Positions 1-10,189 of a DNA stretch of 64,000 nucleotides are shown one piece after another; the first letter of the stretch is position 1, and the number at the start of each line of letters is the position of its first letter. The notes below the pieces were generated by a model. It worked only from the letters and a program-made list of their open reading frames with translations. It did not search any database and was not told the origin of the DNA. The translations under genes were made by a program, and so were the position numbers. This DNA comes from Sipunculus nudus. Its lineage: Eukaryota > Annelida > Sipuncula > Golfingiida > Sipunculidae. The stretch is from NCBI GenBank assembly GCA_026874595.1, contig CM049320.1:38750714-38814713 (forward strand), written 5' to 3'.

Positions 1-319
1 GAATTTCATGATTTCTACATTTAAAATATTACAGATTATTCAATCAAACAAGATCTTCCAAGAGGCAAAATGAAAGCAAGAAGCTATTTTTGCAGTAAAA
101 CATTCCATTTTTTTCTTGGGAGGTCCACTGTTTTATGATGTAGAGAAAATGTCAAGTCAAAAACTTAATGTCTATTTAATAGGAAAAATATGGGTAAACT
201 TTTTAAATGATTACCCAGGCATTAAAACTAACTAGGGACCCATGGGTCTCGATGCTCAGGATAATTTGTCTATAAGGATACATTTATAAGCTTTATAAAA
301 TATGGCTCCTGTGATCAGT
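1..319. other. AT-rich noncoding sequence
   Basis: No ORF, splice-bounded exon or repeat structure that I can support. Confidence 0.5.
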
Positions 320-720
320 TTGAAGCCAACCTGTCTACCCATACTGGAGTTGTCATCCATAAACTAATTTGTGAATGCATGGGCCCTTTGACCTTGACCT
401 TTGACCCCAAAATCAAAAGGAAACTTCCCCTATCGGCAGGTGTGCCACGTGGAAGATGGAAGGTTTGCAATGGAAAGTTTGGCTTAAAATGCATCAACAA
501 TCTTTCTAAAGTAGTAGGTCCTGTGACCTTGACCTCTGATCTCATGACCCCAGAATAAACAGAGATCTTACTTTAGTGGTGGGCCATATATATGTCAAGT
601 TTGAAACCAATATTTTAATCCAAACTGGTGTTATCATCTGGAAACTAATATGTGGATAGATGGCCCCTTGACCTTGTGACCCAAAAATCCATAAGTTTCT
701 ACTACTTATAATTCAAGCGA
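320..720 (+). repeat. TGACCTTGACC-rich dispersed repeat
   Basis: Diverged internal copies each carry a string of TGACC half-sites, for example TGACCTTGACCTTTGACCCC near 391-410, then similar strings near 525 and 669. The copies also share phrases such as 'catc..aaactaat.tgtg'. This style of sequence recurs at 41.6-42.8, 48.4-48.8 and 30.0-30.2 kb, so it is a dispersed family. No ends are visible; it is probably a decayed non-autonomous element. Any short ORF across it is not coding. Confidence 0.55.
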
Positions 721-1383
721 GGCCCTATAGGAACACAAGGTTTATTAAAATTTGAATTAAACCAGTTGCAAATCTGATAATAACAAAATAATTTTGCAGT
801 CTCAAAATTAAGGCAAGTGCATAGAAAATGTGAAAAATACAAATGCCACAAGTCTTCAGGAACTGAAGAAACCAATCTTAATAAATAAACAAACTAGGTT
901 TCAGGATACTGGATGAAACCACAGCTGAGAAACTGACATAATTACTGTCTTTTAATGGTCTCAAAAACAGAAAAAAATCGTAAAAATTAGAAAACAGGTG
1001 GAATCACTATTTTCAGGAACTGACAAAACTAGTCATGGTCACTATTCAAGGAAAGATTCGTGGCAATCTATGCATTAATTATCAAGATACTTGAGGTTTT
1101 GTATCAAATTTTTAAATTATTCTGGTGGGTATCTACAAGCCCTATAGCTTGGAGGATATTAATCGCAGTGACCTTATTTCAGGTTTCCAAAGAGATTTTC
1201 ATAAACCTACCTGGATATCTAGTTACAAGCATCTAGGGTAAGCAGTTACAATTTGTGCCCTGCTAATGGGTGGCCTGACGGCCAGACGCCTGGACGGACA
1301 AAGCGCCATTCCTATACCTTAGTTGACTTTCAGTCAGCTGAGCTAAAAATTATCTGTTGAGCTAAATGATATTTGAATAAATT
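721..1383. other. noncoding, with a mutated GACGGACGG-type tail
   Basis: Mostly featureless AT-rich DNA. Around 1275-1312 the text 'ggccagacgcctggacggacaaagcgcc' resembles the microsatellite-like tail seen at 48.85 kb in the composite repeat, so a decayed end of a similar element may lie here. Confidence 0.35.
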
Positions 1384-2789
1384 TACCGTAAAATCTCCAC
1401 TTAAAACCGCACTTCCGATTAAAACCGCACCCGGACTTCGCCGAAATTCCAGGCGAGACACCGTGAGGGGCTCAAATACTAAGAACCCCCCTTTAAAACC
1501 GCACCAACTTTCGCTACGGAATGATTTGACAAAAGACACAATCAAGCAATCATCTAGAAATGAACACGCGTAGGTTGCGACTCGGCCATTCCTTTCCACT
1601 TTAAAAATTAATTGGGCATTTTATTTAAACACATCATAACACTTTTTTGCAGGGTCACTCAAGCATGAAGTTTGGGAAGACGTAAGGGCCGGTGAACCTC
1701 TGCCTGTTTATACAGATTTTATATTCCGTGCCGTATTCTTGTTTGCTACTGATTTGTCATTATATTTTGGAAAAAATATTCTGCTGATCCATTTCAAGTC
1801 ACTGTATTTTTTAATTCTAAAAGTAATATTTTGAAATCTTAATTTTTTATGAAAATTCCATTTTTCTGGAATTACTCAGAAGATTCAAATCATTTTCATA
1901 CCGGTTACTTCGGTATTATCTTCGTCACATCGTACGTTGACATCGCTCCATGTCACAATTTGCTGGTGCATTTGAAAACATCGCTGGTCTACTTAACTAA
2001 ATATCAAAGTAACTGAAGTTACCTTTTCGAGATACGCACGTATAGGAAACATGACGCTTGAAAACGAGTGATTTTAAGGTAAAATTAAAGTGGCCAGTCC
2101 GGGTTAGCAAGTTTTTTCCTGAAGAAAGTTTCCGTGTGGAGAGCCATTTTGTCAAGGCAGTGTTCGCGCAAGTCACGCTGGGACGAAATAGGTGGCTGTT
2201 TTATTTACCACCCACCGTGTACAGGCGTTCAAAATATTCTTAGCAGAATACCGGGGTGTTTCAGCACATGGCGGCACTCAAACTTGATTTTAAAACGATC
2301 GTCTGCCATTGTGCGACTCTTTACGATGTCAGCTTTTTATTCATTTTACGTTTTAAACAAATAATCATTGCTAAATAATGCCGCAAATGGGTTTAAAGTA
2401 GGCTTTTATTTCAATTTAGCTTGACCATGCCCAACGAAGTGGACCGCTGTGTTTAACAGCAGGGTTGTTGTAAACGTATTATTTGGTGACAATTACCAAG
2501 ATTTTATAACAAGTTATATATCACACGAAAACTAATCAGCAATATTTAATTTATAATTAACAAATAATCGTAAATAATATAGTTACACACGGCTCCCATG
2601 CATGCTAAGAACAGCCTTCGAAAGTTGCAATATTATCGCCCACGCGCCGGCCCAAAAACGATGTCTGTCAGGAAGATATTCAGGAAACCCTTCTAGTATA
2701 AACCGCACAGTGCTTTCAGGGAATCAACCTGATTTCAAGATTTTGAATTTCTTGATTAAACCGCGGTTTTAAGTGGAGATTTTACGGTA
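1384..2789. mobile_element. 1.4-kb non-autonomous DNA element with perfect 27-bp TIRs
   Basis: Positions 1384-1410 (TACCGTAAAATCTCC, then ACTTAAAACCGC) are the exact reverse complement of 2763-2789. If the outer TA is the target duplication, the element proper is CCGTAAAATCTCC...GGAGATTTTACGG. Both ends carry extra copies of the phrase 'ttaaaaccgc' just inside the TIR. The interior is more CpG-rich than its surroundings (for example around 2155-2190 and 2637-2660) and encodes no transposase that I recognise. ORFs at 2058-2243 and 2134-2364 overlap in different frames and look incidental. The TIR style and TA flank suggest a pogo/Tigger or other TA-targeting superfamily, but that is inference. 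The perfect TIRs suggest a recent insertion. Confidence 0.85.
2268..2378 (+). CDS. 36-codon ORF with YY1-like start context inside the element (speculative)
   Basis: The sequence TTTCAG precedes CACATGGCGGCACTC, so an ATG in good Kozak context sits 4 nt after an acceptor-like AG. The frame (M-A-A-L-K-L-D-F...) runs 36 codons to TAA. It lies wholly between the TIRs of the 1384-2789 element. The ATGGCGG core is also a YY1-type motif, commonly found at animal promoters and start codons, so this could be part of a captured promoter or first exon. No family is recognised and the length is within chance. Confidence 0.12.
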   Translation: MAALKLDFKTIVCHCATLYDVSFLFILRFKQIIIAK

Positions 2790-3246
2790 TTTATTGTTCT
2801 TCTTGTAGAACCCATTTTATTTTTTCAAATTTATGGATTATTTAAATTCTGAAAATTGGTCCAAAATGAAAGATACCACACCCGAAACAAGGTCTGCTCT
2901 CTTCTACATTTTTGTAGCAAATATAGTGGTGTGCAAGAAGTTTCTATTTTAACCCAGGGCGATAAAATGTGTAAACGAGCTTCAGTTAAACTTCATATCT
3001 AGTGGGGGTTTACAAATCTGACACAGGATAGGATTTCCATTATGGGATATCAGCTGCTTTTGCTGGACTAATTAAATCTGTCATTTCATAGCTGATCATG
3101 CCTTATGATTAACAATAGGTGTTCAAGTCTGCTTTAAAAAATAATTTGTAGCAACCGCCACTTGAACTTATAAAGTTGGAAGTTACAAAAGACACATCTC
3201 AAATAGCTAATTTCTGAAAGTCCTTATAGTACTAAGGGTTTCTGAC

Positions 3247-3278
3247 ATTGCCATGGTTACAGCAGTAACCATGGTGAC
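3247..3278. promoter_or_regulatory. tandem RFX X-box-like sites in an inverted repeat
   Basis: CCATGGTTAC (3251-3260), a 4-nt spacer and GTAACCATGG (3265-3274) form a perfect 10-bp inverted repeat. Each arm lies in an X-box-like string: ATTGCCATGGTTAC, which departs from GTNRCC-AT-GGYNAC only at its first base, and GTAACCATGGTGAC, which fits it. RFX-family factors bind this type of site. No nearby promoter is evident, so function is unproven. Confidence 0.35.
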
Positions 3279-3957
3279 AGTAAACATGCATCCAGCTAAT
3301 CCTACCAAGCTTATCTTTTGAGTTCTCCGAGCTTCCATGAGAAACATTTGATGTGACCGCAGAAAAAAAATAACCTGCTCTTTATTTCATCTGGCTTGTA
3401 ATTAATCCAAGGCCATGCAAAGGAGGTCGTTAATATTCAGAGTGGACTTTTACCTCAGATTCAATACAATTCCCTTGAAACTGAAGCATGTTCTAGAATT
3501 AGGAATGCTTTGTTATCTATAAACATTTTTGAAATTAACATGCCAAGAAAAACCTGCCTTTGAAAAGGTACATGCACATAATGAATCTGAGAGGTCTAGG
3601 TTACTGTGAAAAGGGCAAGGTAAGACCAGACTGCTTGGATGGAAAATATGCCGACACATGTTTTAACAAATTGAATTTGAATTTATCTGCTGAGACCCAA
3701 GTGCAGATAGTTTGCTGGAATTTACCTCCGTGTACTGGAAAAGATGGGCTTTACGCATAAGATATGGGGCAGAATTCAAGCATAAACTGGTATTTTATAT
3801 AGGTCATGCAGAATGCTAGTTAGTTCCAAAAACATTCCCTGAGGATTGGCTAGTTTGGGATGATATTAATACTGAATGTATGTCACCAGTTATTATTAAT
3901 AGCCTTTGCTTGTTTGGCAACTGAACAACGGCGTCAATTTATCTTCCAAGGGTGGCT

Positions 3958-3977
3958 GGGGGGGGGGGGGGGGGGGG
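3958..3977 (+). repeat. poly(G) run, 20 bases
   Basis: Uninterrupted G20 mononucleotide tract. C-rich runs of the same kind occur at 24116-24128, 37260-37271, 38861-38877 and 41561-41571. Confidence 0.95.
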
Positions 3978-5143
3978 TGACTAGAAGGTGTGGGAGAGAA
4001 TTCAATGTTTTAAAACTTTTTTACAACCATAAATATACCTTTTATTGTCTGTGTGACACATTCTGAATATTTTACAATTAATTATGAAGTATAAAAAGAT
4101 AAGGTATAATGTTTCCAGTATTGGTTAATTCTAAACCAGGTTTAGTTATAAAATATTTCAAAGTAAACTCAAAAATGGAACCAAAGTCTATAATTCTATT
4201 CATTTATATATTTCATATCCACTATAAAAATATTTCCCTGAACAGCAAGGGGGATGCTAAAAACTGTACTGACGCCTCTGCAACTGAATGTTTTTTCTGA
4301 GTTTATCAGAGGTTTACCTAAAGTTTATGACTGCATGATACCGCTTTCACAAACAAAACATTTTTAAACATTTTGGGCAAAGCAGATTGATCCAATCGGT
4401 TTCAAACCATATCGCACATTCACATCTAGAACAAATGCATGAGGTGCACATTTCATATGTTTAGAACTTTGTAACAACATGCTAACACAAACATTTGTGC
4501 TTCAAAATGAAGTCTGAACTGTTTTTAATACAAATTCAGTGCTCACAGTGTACTTTAGCAGAGCAGATAATTTGATTCACGTTGGAAATGGTTTGAAACC
4601 ATCTCCTGGGCTGGATTGAAAACAATTTTGATTTCTGTGTGAACCCTCCATTTGCATACGGAGTGGTTTGAAACCCTTTTGTATTTATTGCGTGAAAAGG
4701 GGTATTTGAATTAAAGGGTTCCATACAATGACATTTACCCTTCTCTGCTAGCTAAGTAATTTTAAAATATCAAAAGGAAAATAATTAATTCAACTGATCT
4801 CAATACTTTTGTACAGTTAATTGTCAAGTTATCTTAAATTTTACAGCTCCAATGAGCAGAGGACTTGCTTATCTGACAGAAAGTCTAAAAGGACATCAGG
4901 AAATTTAATAAACATTTTCCAAACTGTCAAACTGTAACCATTTCAGGATAATTTAATGACTTTTTGATAAATTTTAAAAGTTTCTGATTTTTTATATTTC
5001 ACATTTTATAACTTTTTACTGATTTTCAAGAACATACTTCAATGTCTATACAAATTTATTCTCAAGAGTACAGGTTTGAAACGGGAAACATTCAGACAAT
5101 TGACTGAAAGACCAGATCACAAGCATCAATCTCTCTTCTCCAG

Positions 5144-5243
5144 GAAGACAAGATCTGCCAACAGTAGAAGCATGTTACATGCTTTGGATGAGGCACAGTT
5201 CAAGGAAGTTATGTTATTCCTTTACACTGCTTTATTCATATGA
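5144..5243 (+). CDS. candidate terminal coding exon
   Basis: A good acceptor (AATCTCTCTTCTCCAG) ends at 5143. After one G completing a codon, the frame starting K-T-R-S-A-N-S-R-S-M and continuing L-H-A-L-D-E-A-Q-F-K-E runs 32 codons to TGA at 5241. About 60% of codons start with a purine and about 28% are RNY (chance 25%), so the bias is mild. No domain is recognised. It could instead stop at a weak donor after the GAA codon near 5207. No matching upstream exon was found. Confidence 0.28.
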
Positions 5244-6011
5244 ATTTAAGAGACTCCCTGCTCATAATATAATGAAAAATAATGAGAAAAAGAGTACTGA
5301 TTAAAAGAGAATTAATCATACTTTTAATGTTACTGAAGTGAATTTGCATTCTAACTGTAAAGATGAACTTCTGATTTTAATCTCATTTACTGTTTCATCC
5401 GTTTTATGTCAATGGTAGTAACTGATGCATCATGGGAAAATTAGTATGATCAGAGCCTCTGTAGTCCATGTAATCCTCAGATAAACTGGGCAATTTTACA
5501 AAAATATCCTTGTTTATTTGCTGTTTTCATGAAAGACCATTTCACCATGAACCTGTCTGGTGCAAAAAAGGTGCACTATAATTGAGAAGTCAAGATTTTC
5601 CAAACAGCCCTCTCATTAAAGAAAACAGACAAGTGAAAAATGATTAATTGTGACAAGACTGATTTATGGGATTCACTCTAAGAAACCAACAGATTTAATG
5701 ATATGGGGTTTAACAGGCTAGTCTTGACAGATTTATCAAACTTTCGTTAATTATAATTTCCAAGGTTTCTCAATGATCTTTGTACTCTCTACTGGATTTT
5801 ACTGAAGATATCAAATATTAATAACAGACAAAAATAAAGCCTCCCAGGCTTTAAAAATCCCTCACAAACAGGGATTTCTATGTTTTTCTATAGGGTTTGA
5901 CCCTTTCCAAGCATTTCAAGCCTCTAAGATCTCTGATTTGAATTTCTAGAATTATTTATGCAATATATTTTAGATAGTTTCACACTGAAAAGCCCAATAA
6001 CCAATAATCCT
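5244..6011. other. noncoding stretch
   Basis: AT-rich sequence with nothing that I can support. Confidence 0.45.
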
Positions 6012-6362
6012 CTAAATCATTGTTTGGATATTTAAGAAAATAAATCTAATACACATTCTCTTAAAGACCAAGCAAGTGTCTACATTTTTCACACACCAAG
6101 TATTTTTCTCACATTCCTGCCTGGACAAAGGGAAAAGTAAGTTTCTAGGTTTTTCCAGAAATGTTGGGTACTCTGTATGCAGCAAAGCTAAATTCACAAA
6201 AACATGATCTTGACCACCAAAAGTAGCCATTCTAAAAGGGGTGGTGATATGATCAAGCACAAAAAAATATTTTTTTTTATCAATAAGATGAGGTTTAGTC
6301 ACCAGGTGTGAGGTCACAGTATTAACACTAACCAGCACATGACTAAAACCTTCAATAAACAT
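6012..6362 (-). CDS. 116-codon ORF of unknown status
   Basis: A single open frame of 116 codons starting M-F-I-E-G-F. About 59% of its codons begin with a purine and about 31% are RNY, above chance for this DNA, but there are no flanking splice signals or promoter and no recognised domain. The phrases 'tgtgacctcacacctggtgac' and 'gatcatgtttttgtgaa' are reminiscent of the dispersed TGACC repeats, so it may be a repeat-derived frame. Confidence 0.18.
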   Translation of the reverse strand: MFIEGFSHVLVSVNTVTSHLVTKPHLIDKKKYFFVLDHITTPFRMATFGGQDHVFVNLALLHTEYPTFLEKPRNLLFPLSRQECEKNTWCVKNVDTCLVFKRMCIRFIFLNIQTMI

Positions 6363-6771
6363 GAAACCCCATTCGTTAGTTGTATAGTTATCTATTCACA
6401 GGTGGTTATGTTTACTCCTGTGTCATTAAAATTTTGCAGAAATTACATGAAAAATACCATAAAACTTTATGCAATGGTGGGACTTTTGTAAGGGAAGAAT
6501 TCTGGTGTGGGATAGTAGGGGTGTAACAAGTAATTAATGCAACCCCCTAATCATATTTTAAATGATTGTTTACCTTCAGATCATTTTGTTTCAATTCTTT
6601 GCTTGCCGGAAATCTTCGATTTCTGCAAGCTGGTTAGTCAGTCGCAGATGTCTGTTTCTCTGTCTGTTTTTTCTGTCTGTCTGTTCCCTCTCGACAGGTC
6701 AAAAAATTTGCAGCAATTGCTTTCAAACTTACACAGTTGATGAAAAGCCTATTATTTTTTTTGTCAATATG

Positions 6772-6795
6772 GGTCAAAGGTCAAGGTCAAGGTCA
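6772..6795 (+). promoter_or_regulatory. four head-to-tail AGGTCA-type half-sites
   Basis: GGGTCA-A-AGGTCA-AGGTCA-AGGTCA: the first pair is spaced by one base (DR1) and the next two by zero (DR0). TCAAGGTCA is also the extended half-site used by ERR/SF1-type receptors. It lies in repeat-derived DNA, so in vivo use is unknown. Confidence 0.4.
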
Positions 6796-6912
6796 TCAAA
6801 AGTATTTTTTCTTCATATCTGTGTTACTATTAGTGGTATCTACTTCAAATGTAGCTCATTTTAATCGTCATTCCAAGGCCTTTCTTCTGGTGTGTAACTT
6901 ACTAAATTTACG

Positions 6913-6926
6913 GTAACCATGGTAAC
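6913..6926. promoter_or_regulatory. perfect palindromic RFX X-box-like site
   Basis: GTAACCATGGTAAC fits GTNRCC-AT-GGYNAC on both strands. It is a single site with no adjacent gene start visible. Confidence 0.35.
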
Positions 6927-6939
6927 GCATTTTCAGGGA

Positions 6940-8290
6940 AAAGTGCTGATATTTAAAAAAATAGGTGGTCTGATTTTTCTCACTTTGCCAGTTTTAAAGA
7001 TACAGAGGTCTAGTTTTTTTGCATTAGGTTGCATTACAAGTCTCGCAATATCTTGTATAATTTCTCGTCAAATGAGATATTTTGAGATTTCAATCATTTT
7101 GCCCTGGAGGCCACAGTGTTGCAGGAATCTTTTTGAAACTGAAATATCTTAAGTCCTACACAAGTATCTCGAAATGGTCTTTTCATATTTTTTAAACGGC
7201 TGCTAGGGTGCGCTGGATACACATCTCCTCAACATATCATGTTTTGGTCATATCTACAAAATTATAAGCCTCAGTTACATAAACTATAGCTTATTTTCTT
7301 CGTCTGAGTCTCCTGCATAATCTGGTTTAGTCATCTTGTTACAATCCTGTGTCACTTTGTCAGTGTGTCTGTCTGTTAGTCAGTTGTCCTCAAATTCACC
7401 TGCTTGCTCTTGCATCTCACATATAGCATTCTACAGGACACAGTTTTGAAAGAATTCTTTTCAAACTATTACATCTGATGCCTTACAGTAATATCTCAAA
7501 ACAGATTTTTCATTTTCCAGATATGGCCGCTAGGGAGGGCTGCACAGGACCCTCCCCAACATATCATTTTTTTAGCCATATCTACATAACTATAAACCTC
7601 ATTTACAAAAACTAAGGCTATTTTCTTCCTCTGGTTCTTCTTAATAACCTGAGTGAGTCAACTGGTCTCATTCTTGTGTCACTTTGTCAGTATGTCTGTC
7701 TGTCTGTCAGCTTTCCTCAAATTCACCTGCTTGCTGGTTCTTGTATCTCTTATTAGGCATTCAATAGGCCAGCAATTTGGTGGAATCCTTTTAAAACTTG
7801 GACATCTTATGTCATACACTAATATCACGAAAAGCATTTGTCGTCTTCAGGATATGTCAGCTAGATAGCGCTGCAGTCAAAAATCCCCAATAAAATATTA
7901 TTTTGCCATATCTCTGAAACTTCAAACCACATTTACATAAATTATAACTTATTTTCTTCCTCTGGTCCTTCTCCATAACGAGGTAAAGTCATCTGGTGTC
8001 AATCTTGTCTCACATTGTCAGTATGTCTGTCTGTTCATCATTTGATGTCAGCTTTGTCTGCCTGCTTGTTCTTTTGTCTGATATGTCATTCTACGGGGCT
8101 CAACTTCTCAGCAATGGCCCTGAGAATCATTCCAATGATAGAAAACATACAGTATCTTCTATCTGTCTGTCTGTCTATCATTTCAATTTCCGGCAAGCTT
8201 TCGACCTATGGTCTTCTAGTTTTCTTTTTGGAATGTGCCATCTGAGGAACTTTGGGAGCTTTCAGATTAGAAGAAGCATGCATGCCTTAA
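6940..8290 (+). repeat. long-period tandem repeat, about 325-330 bp
   Basis: The phrase 'gtcagtatgtctgtctgt' and its flanks recur at about 7361, 7686 and 8018 (spacings of about 323 and 332), with a partial unit before. Each unit also has 'cttcctctggttctt', 'aaattcacctgcttgct' and 'ccaacatatcat..tt..gccatatct' in the same order. The TCTG runs inside each unit resemble the tetranucleotide tails of bivalve pearl-type elements. ORFs of up to 162 codons here are by-products of the repeat. Confidence 0.8.
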
Positions 8291-8661
8291 TGCCTAGGCT
8301 ATTTAATGTTTATGTGCCCCAGATCTCACCAGAAGAACATCGTACACGCACACATACAAGTATTATGGTGGTAATCAGAGGGAGAGCTAAAGTGTTCCTT
8401 TACTTGCTACAATTAACTAATATTCATTGTTCTAAAATATTTGTTTTGTTTTTCAAAAGAGAAATTCTGAAATTTACTGCTTAAATAATAACTGAATTTA
8501 AGGTAAAGAATCAATGACCAGAATAAATTCTGAAATCCCTCATAATTCTCAGGTCTATGTTATAGGATGTATAGAGGCAGAGTAAGCAGATTGCTTTGTC
8601 TTGGTGGAGGGGTGCACTCTTTTGAGTGCGTTTTACCTCTTGGTAGATGAAAGTGCTTTGG
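8291..8661. other. noncoding stretch
   Basis: Nothing supported. Confidence 0.4.
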
Positions 8662-9090
8662 CAGGGCTCGACATTAATGGTTAACCATTTGCCCAAGGCA
8701 AGTAAAAGTTTGAGAAAATGGTGGTAGGACAACCAAAAGAAAAAGAGGATTCATATTTACCTGACTGGGCAAGTGGGCGCAACATTAACATTTACAGAAA
8801 GGCCTGATTTTTGACTACTCTTAAAATAGCCACTTTATAGCCATAGAGAAGTGAAATCATAATGTAATACCTCCAGCTTAAATTACCTGCATGTTTTGAT
8901 CTGTACAAAGCTAAAGAGAAAAATTATTAATAAACAATTATTTTATTTGTATATTGTTGCAAAATTATCATGCAGATCACTTTTTTTGCAGTTGTGGGTG
9001 CAATCATTGATTTTGGTGGGACAAGTAAAAATCCATAGATGTCACTTGCCCTGCTTGGCAAATATTATCGAAAGTTAATGGCAAGCCCTG
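8662..9090. mobile_element. hAT-like MITE (CAGGGCTCGACATTAA end)
   Basis: The left end is CAGGGCTCGACATTAATGG and the right end is ...GAAAGTTAATGGCAAGCCCTG, imperfect inverted repeats. Subterminal copies of 'ttgccc' and 'gggcaa' face each other. CAGGG...CCCTG ends are typical of hAT elements. The expected 8-bp target duplication is unclear (flanks TGCTTTGG and CTTGGAAA are only similar). No transposase, so non-autonomous. Confidence 0.6.
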
Positions 9091-9165
9091 CTTGGAAATA
9101 ATAAAGTAGTTTTACTACGCAAATAATTCATGCAAAAACCAACAGAATAATAAAATAAAACCTAC

Positions 9166-9242
9166 TTCCATGCCGTCTGCACCCCAAGGCATTGGATACA
9201 TGTCATTTCTTTCCGCCATTATCCAATCAGCGCACACGGGGC
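9166..9242 (-). CDS. candidate coding exon (77 nt), possibly holding a start codon
   Basis: On the minus strand an AT-rich tract ending TATTCTTGTTTCAG abuts 9242, and the segment ends ATGGAA|GTAGGT at 9166/9165, giving two consensus splice sites. Only one frame is open: P-V-C-A-D-W-I-M-A-E-R-N-D-M-Y-P-M-P-W-G, then A-D-G-M-E, phase 0 at its 3' end; 18 of 25 codons start with a purine. Within it, ATAATGGCGGAAAG has good Kozak context and is YY1-like, and GATTGG (an inverted CCAAT box) lies 9 bases upstream, so this may also be a first exon with translation beginning M-A-E-R-N-D. Joining it directly to the exon at 22820 puts a stop (TGA) after ten codons, so a direct junction would leave that ATG as a short upstream ORF. 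The family is not recognised. Confidence 0.55.
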
Positions 9243-9499
9243 CTGAAACAAGAATATGATAATGAAATATTTGCATAATTTATGAATGCTGACATATCTG
9301 CACAATTTATGAATGTATCCATGTACGAAGTTACAACTCATTGATAAAGCACACATTTCGTTCCCAATAATATATGTGTTTATAAAATATATATTACAGT
9401 TACACATTTAACATATTTTCCATGACAGTAGTCTGTTCTCCAGTACCAATCAGAATATAAATTTTTAAACCAATTGCATTATATGACATTATGACATGC
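9243..9499. other. presumed intron, featureless
   Basis: AT-rich sequence upstream of the 9166-9242 acceptor on the minus strand. Nothing else is supported. Confidence 0.4.
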
Positions 9500-9715
9500 A
9501 ATTTTTATTCAACCAATGAGAAAAATAATGCTATTTTTATTCAACCAATGAGAAAATAATGTTATTTTTATTCAACCAATGAGAAAATAATGCTATTTTT
9601 ATTCAACCAATGAGAAAATAATGCTATTTTTATTAAACCAAGGAGAAAATAAGGCTATTTTTATTCAACCAAGGAGAAAATAATGCTATTTTTATTCAAC
9701 CAATGAGAAAAAAAC
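9500..9715 (+). repeat. 31-bp tandem repeat, about seven copies
   Basis: Unit 'ctatttttattcaaccaatg' plus 'agaaaataatg', nearly identical copies with a few substitutions (aaccaagg for aaccaatg). Each unit contains CCAAT on the plus strand. Confidence 0.9.
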
Positions 9716-10189
9716 TATTTCATAACAGATGTAACCATGAAGTACATGACGGCACCAGTTCAAACTAAAACACGGTCAACCAAATAGGAGTGTTCCAAGG
9801 CCATAACTTTTTATATAACATGTTCTCACAGAAAATTTTTATCAGTTTGTGCAACCAAGCGTTCAGTTTCATCAGATGTTTCAATTTTGTTAGACATATC
9901 AGAAACTGACTGAATATGGAATAAATAATTTTTTTTATGAAGATGAATTACTAGATATAAAAGCAGTTTCATTGCATTCATTCTGCTGAAACAAGTCTAG
10001 CTGATATTATGATAAGGGGTCTATGTACCATGACATGATAGTATCAAAGTCTGGTTTAGTCCTTTATTGCTGCACCAATTCTATACACATAAAAAAAATG
10101 CCAGCCTCCATCACCTTTTGAGCATCTAAAACACATGTACTGATGCCATCTATGTATGTCATGGCAAATATAAACTGTACATGGGTATA
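9716..10189. other. noncoding stretch
   Basis: Nothing supported. Confidence 0.4.

Larger units (their letters stand above)
2790..5143. other. noncoding stretch
   Basis: No supported exon. It holds two RFX-like motifs (3247-3278), a 20-base G run (3958-3977) and several copies of a near-palindrome GGTTTGAAACC (about 4590-4600 and 4665-4675). The short ORFs in this interval have no coding bias or splice support. Confidence 0.45.
6363..6939. other. noncoding, TCTG-rich
   Basis: Contains a degenerate TCTG microsatellite (about 6645-6695), an AGGTCA cluster (6772-6795) and a perfect X-box palindrome (6913-6926). It is probably the leading part of the tandem repeat that follows. Confidence 0.45.

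Noticed and set aside
7996-8484. 162-codon plus ORF
   Set aside because: Lies in the 325-bp tandem repeat and its flank; composition reflects TCTG runs; no splice or promoter support.
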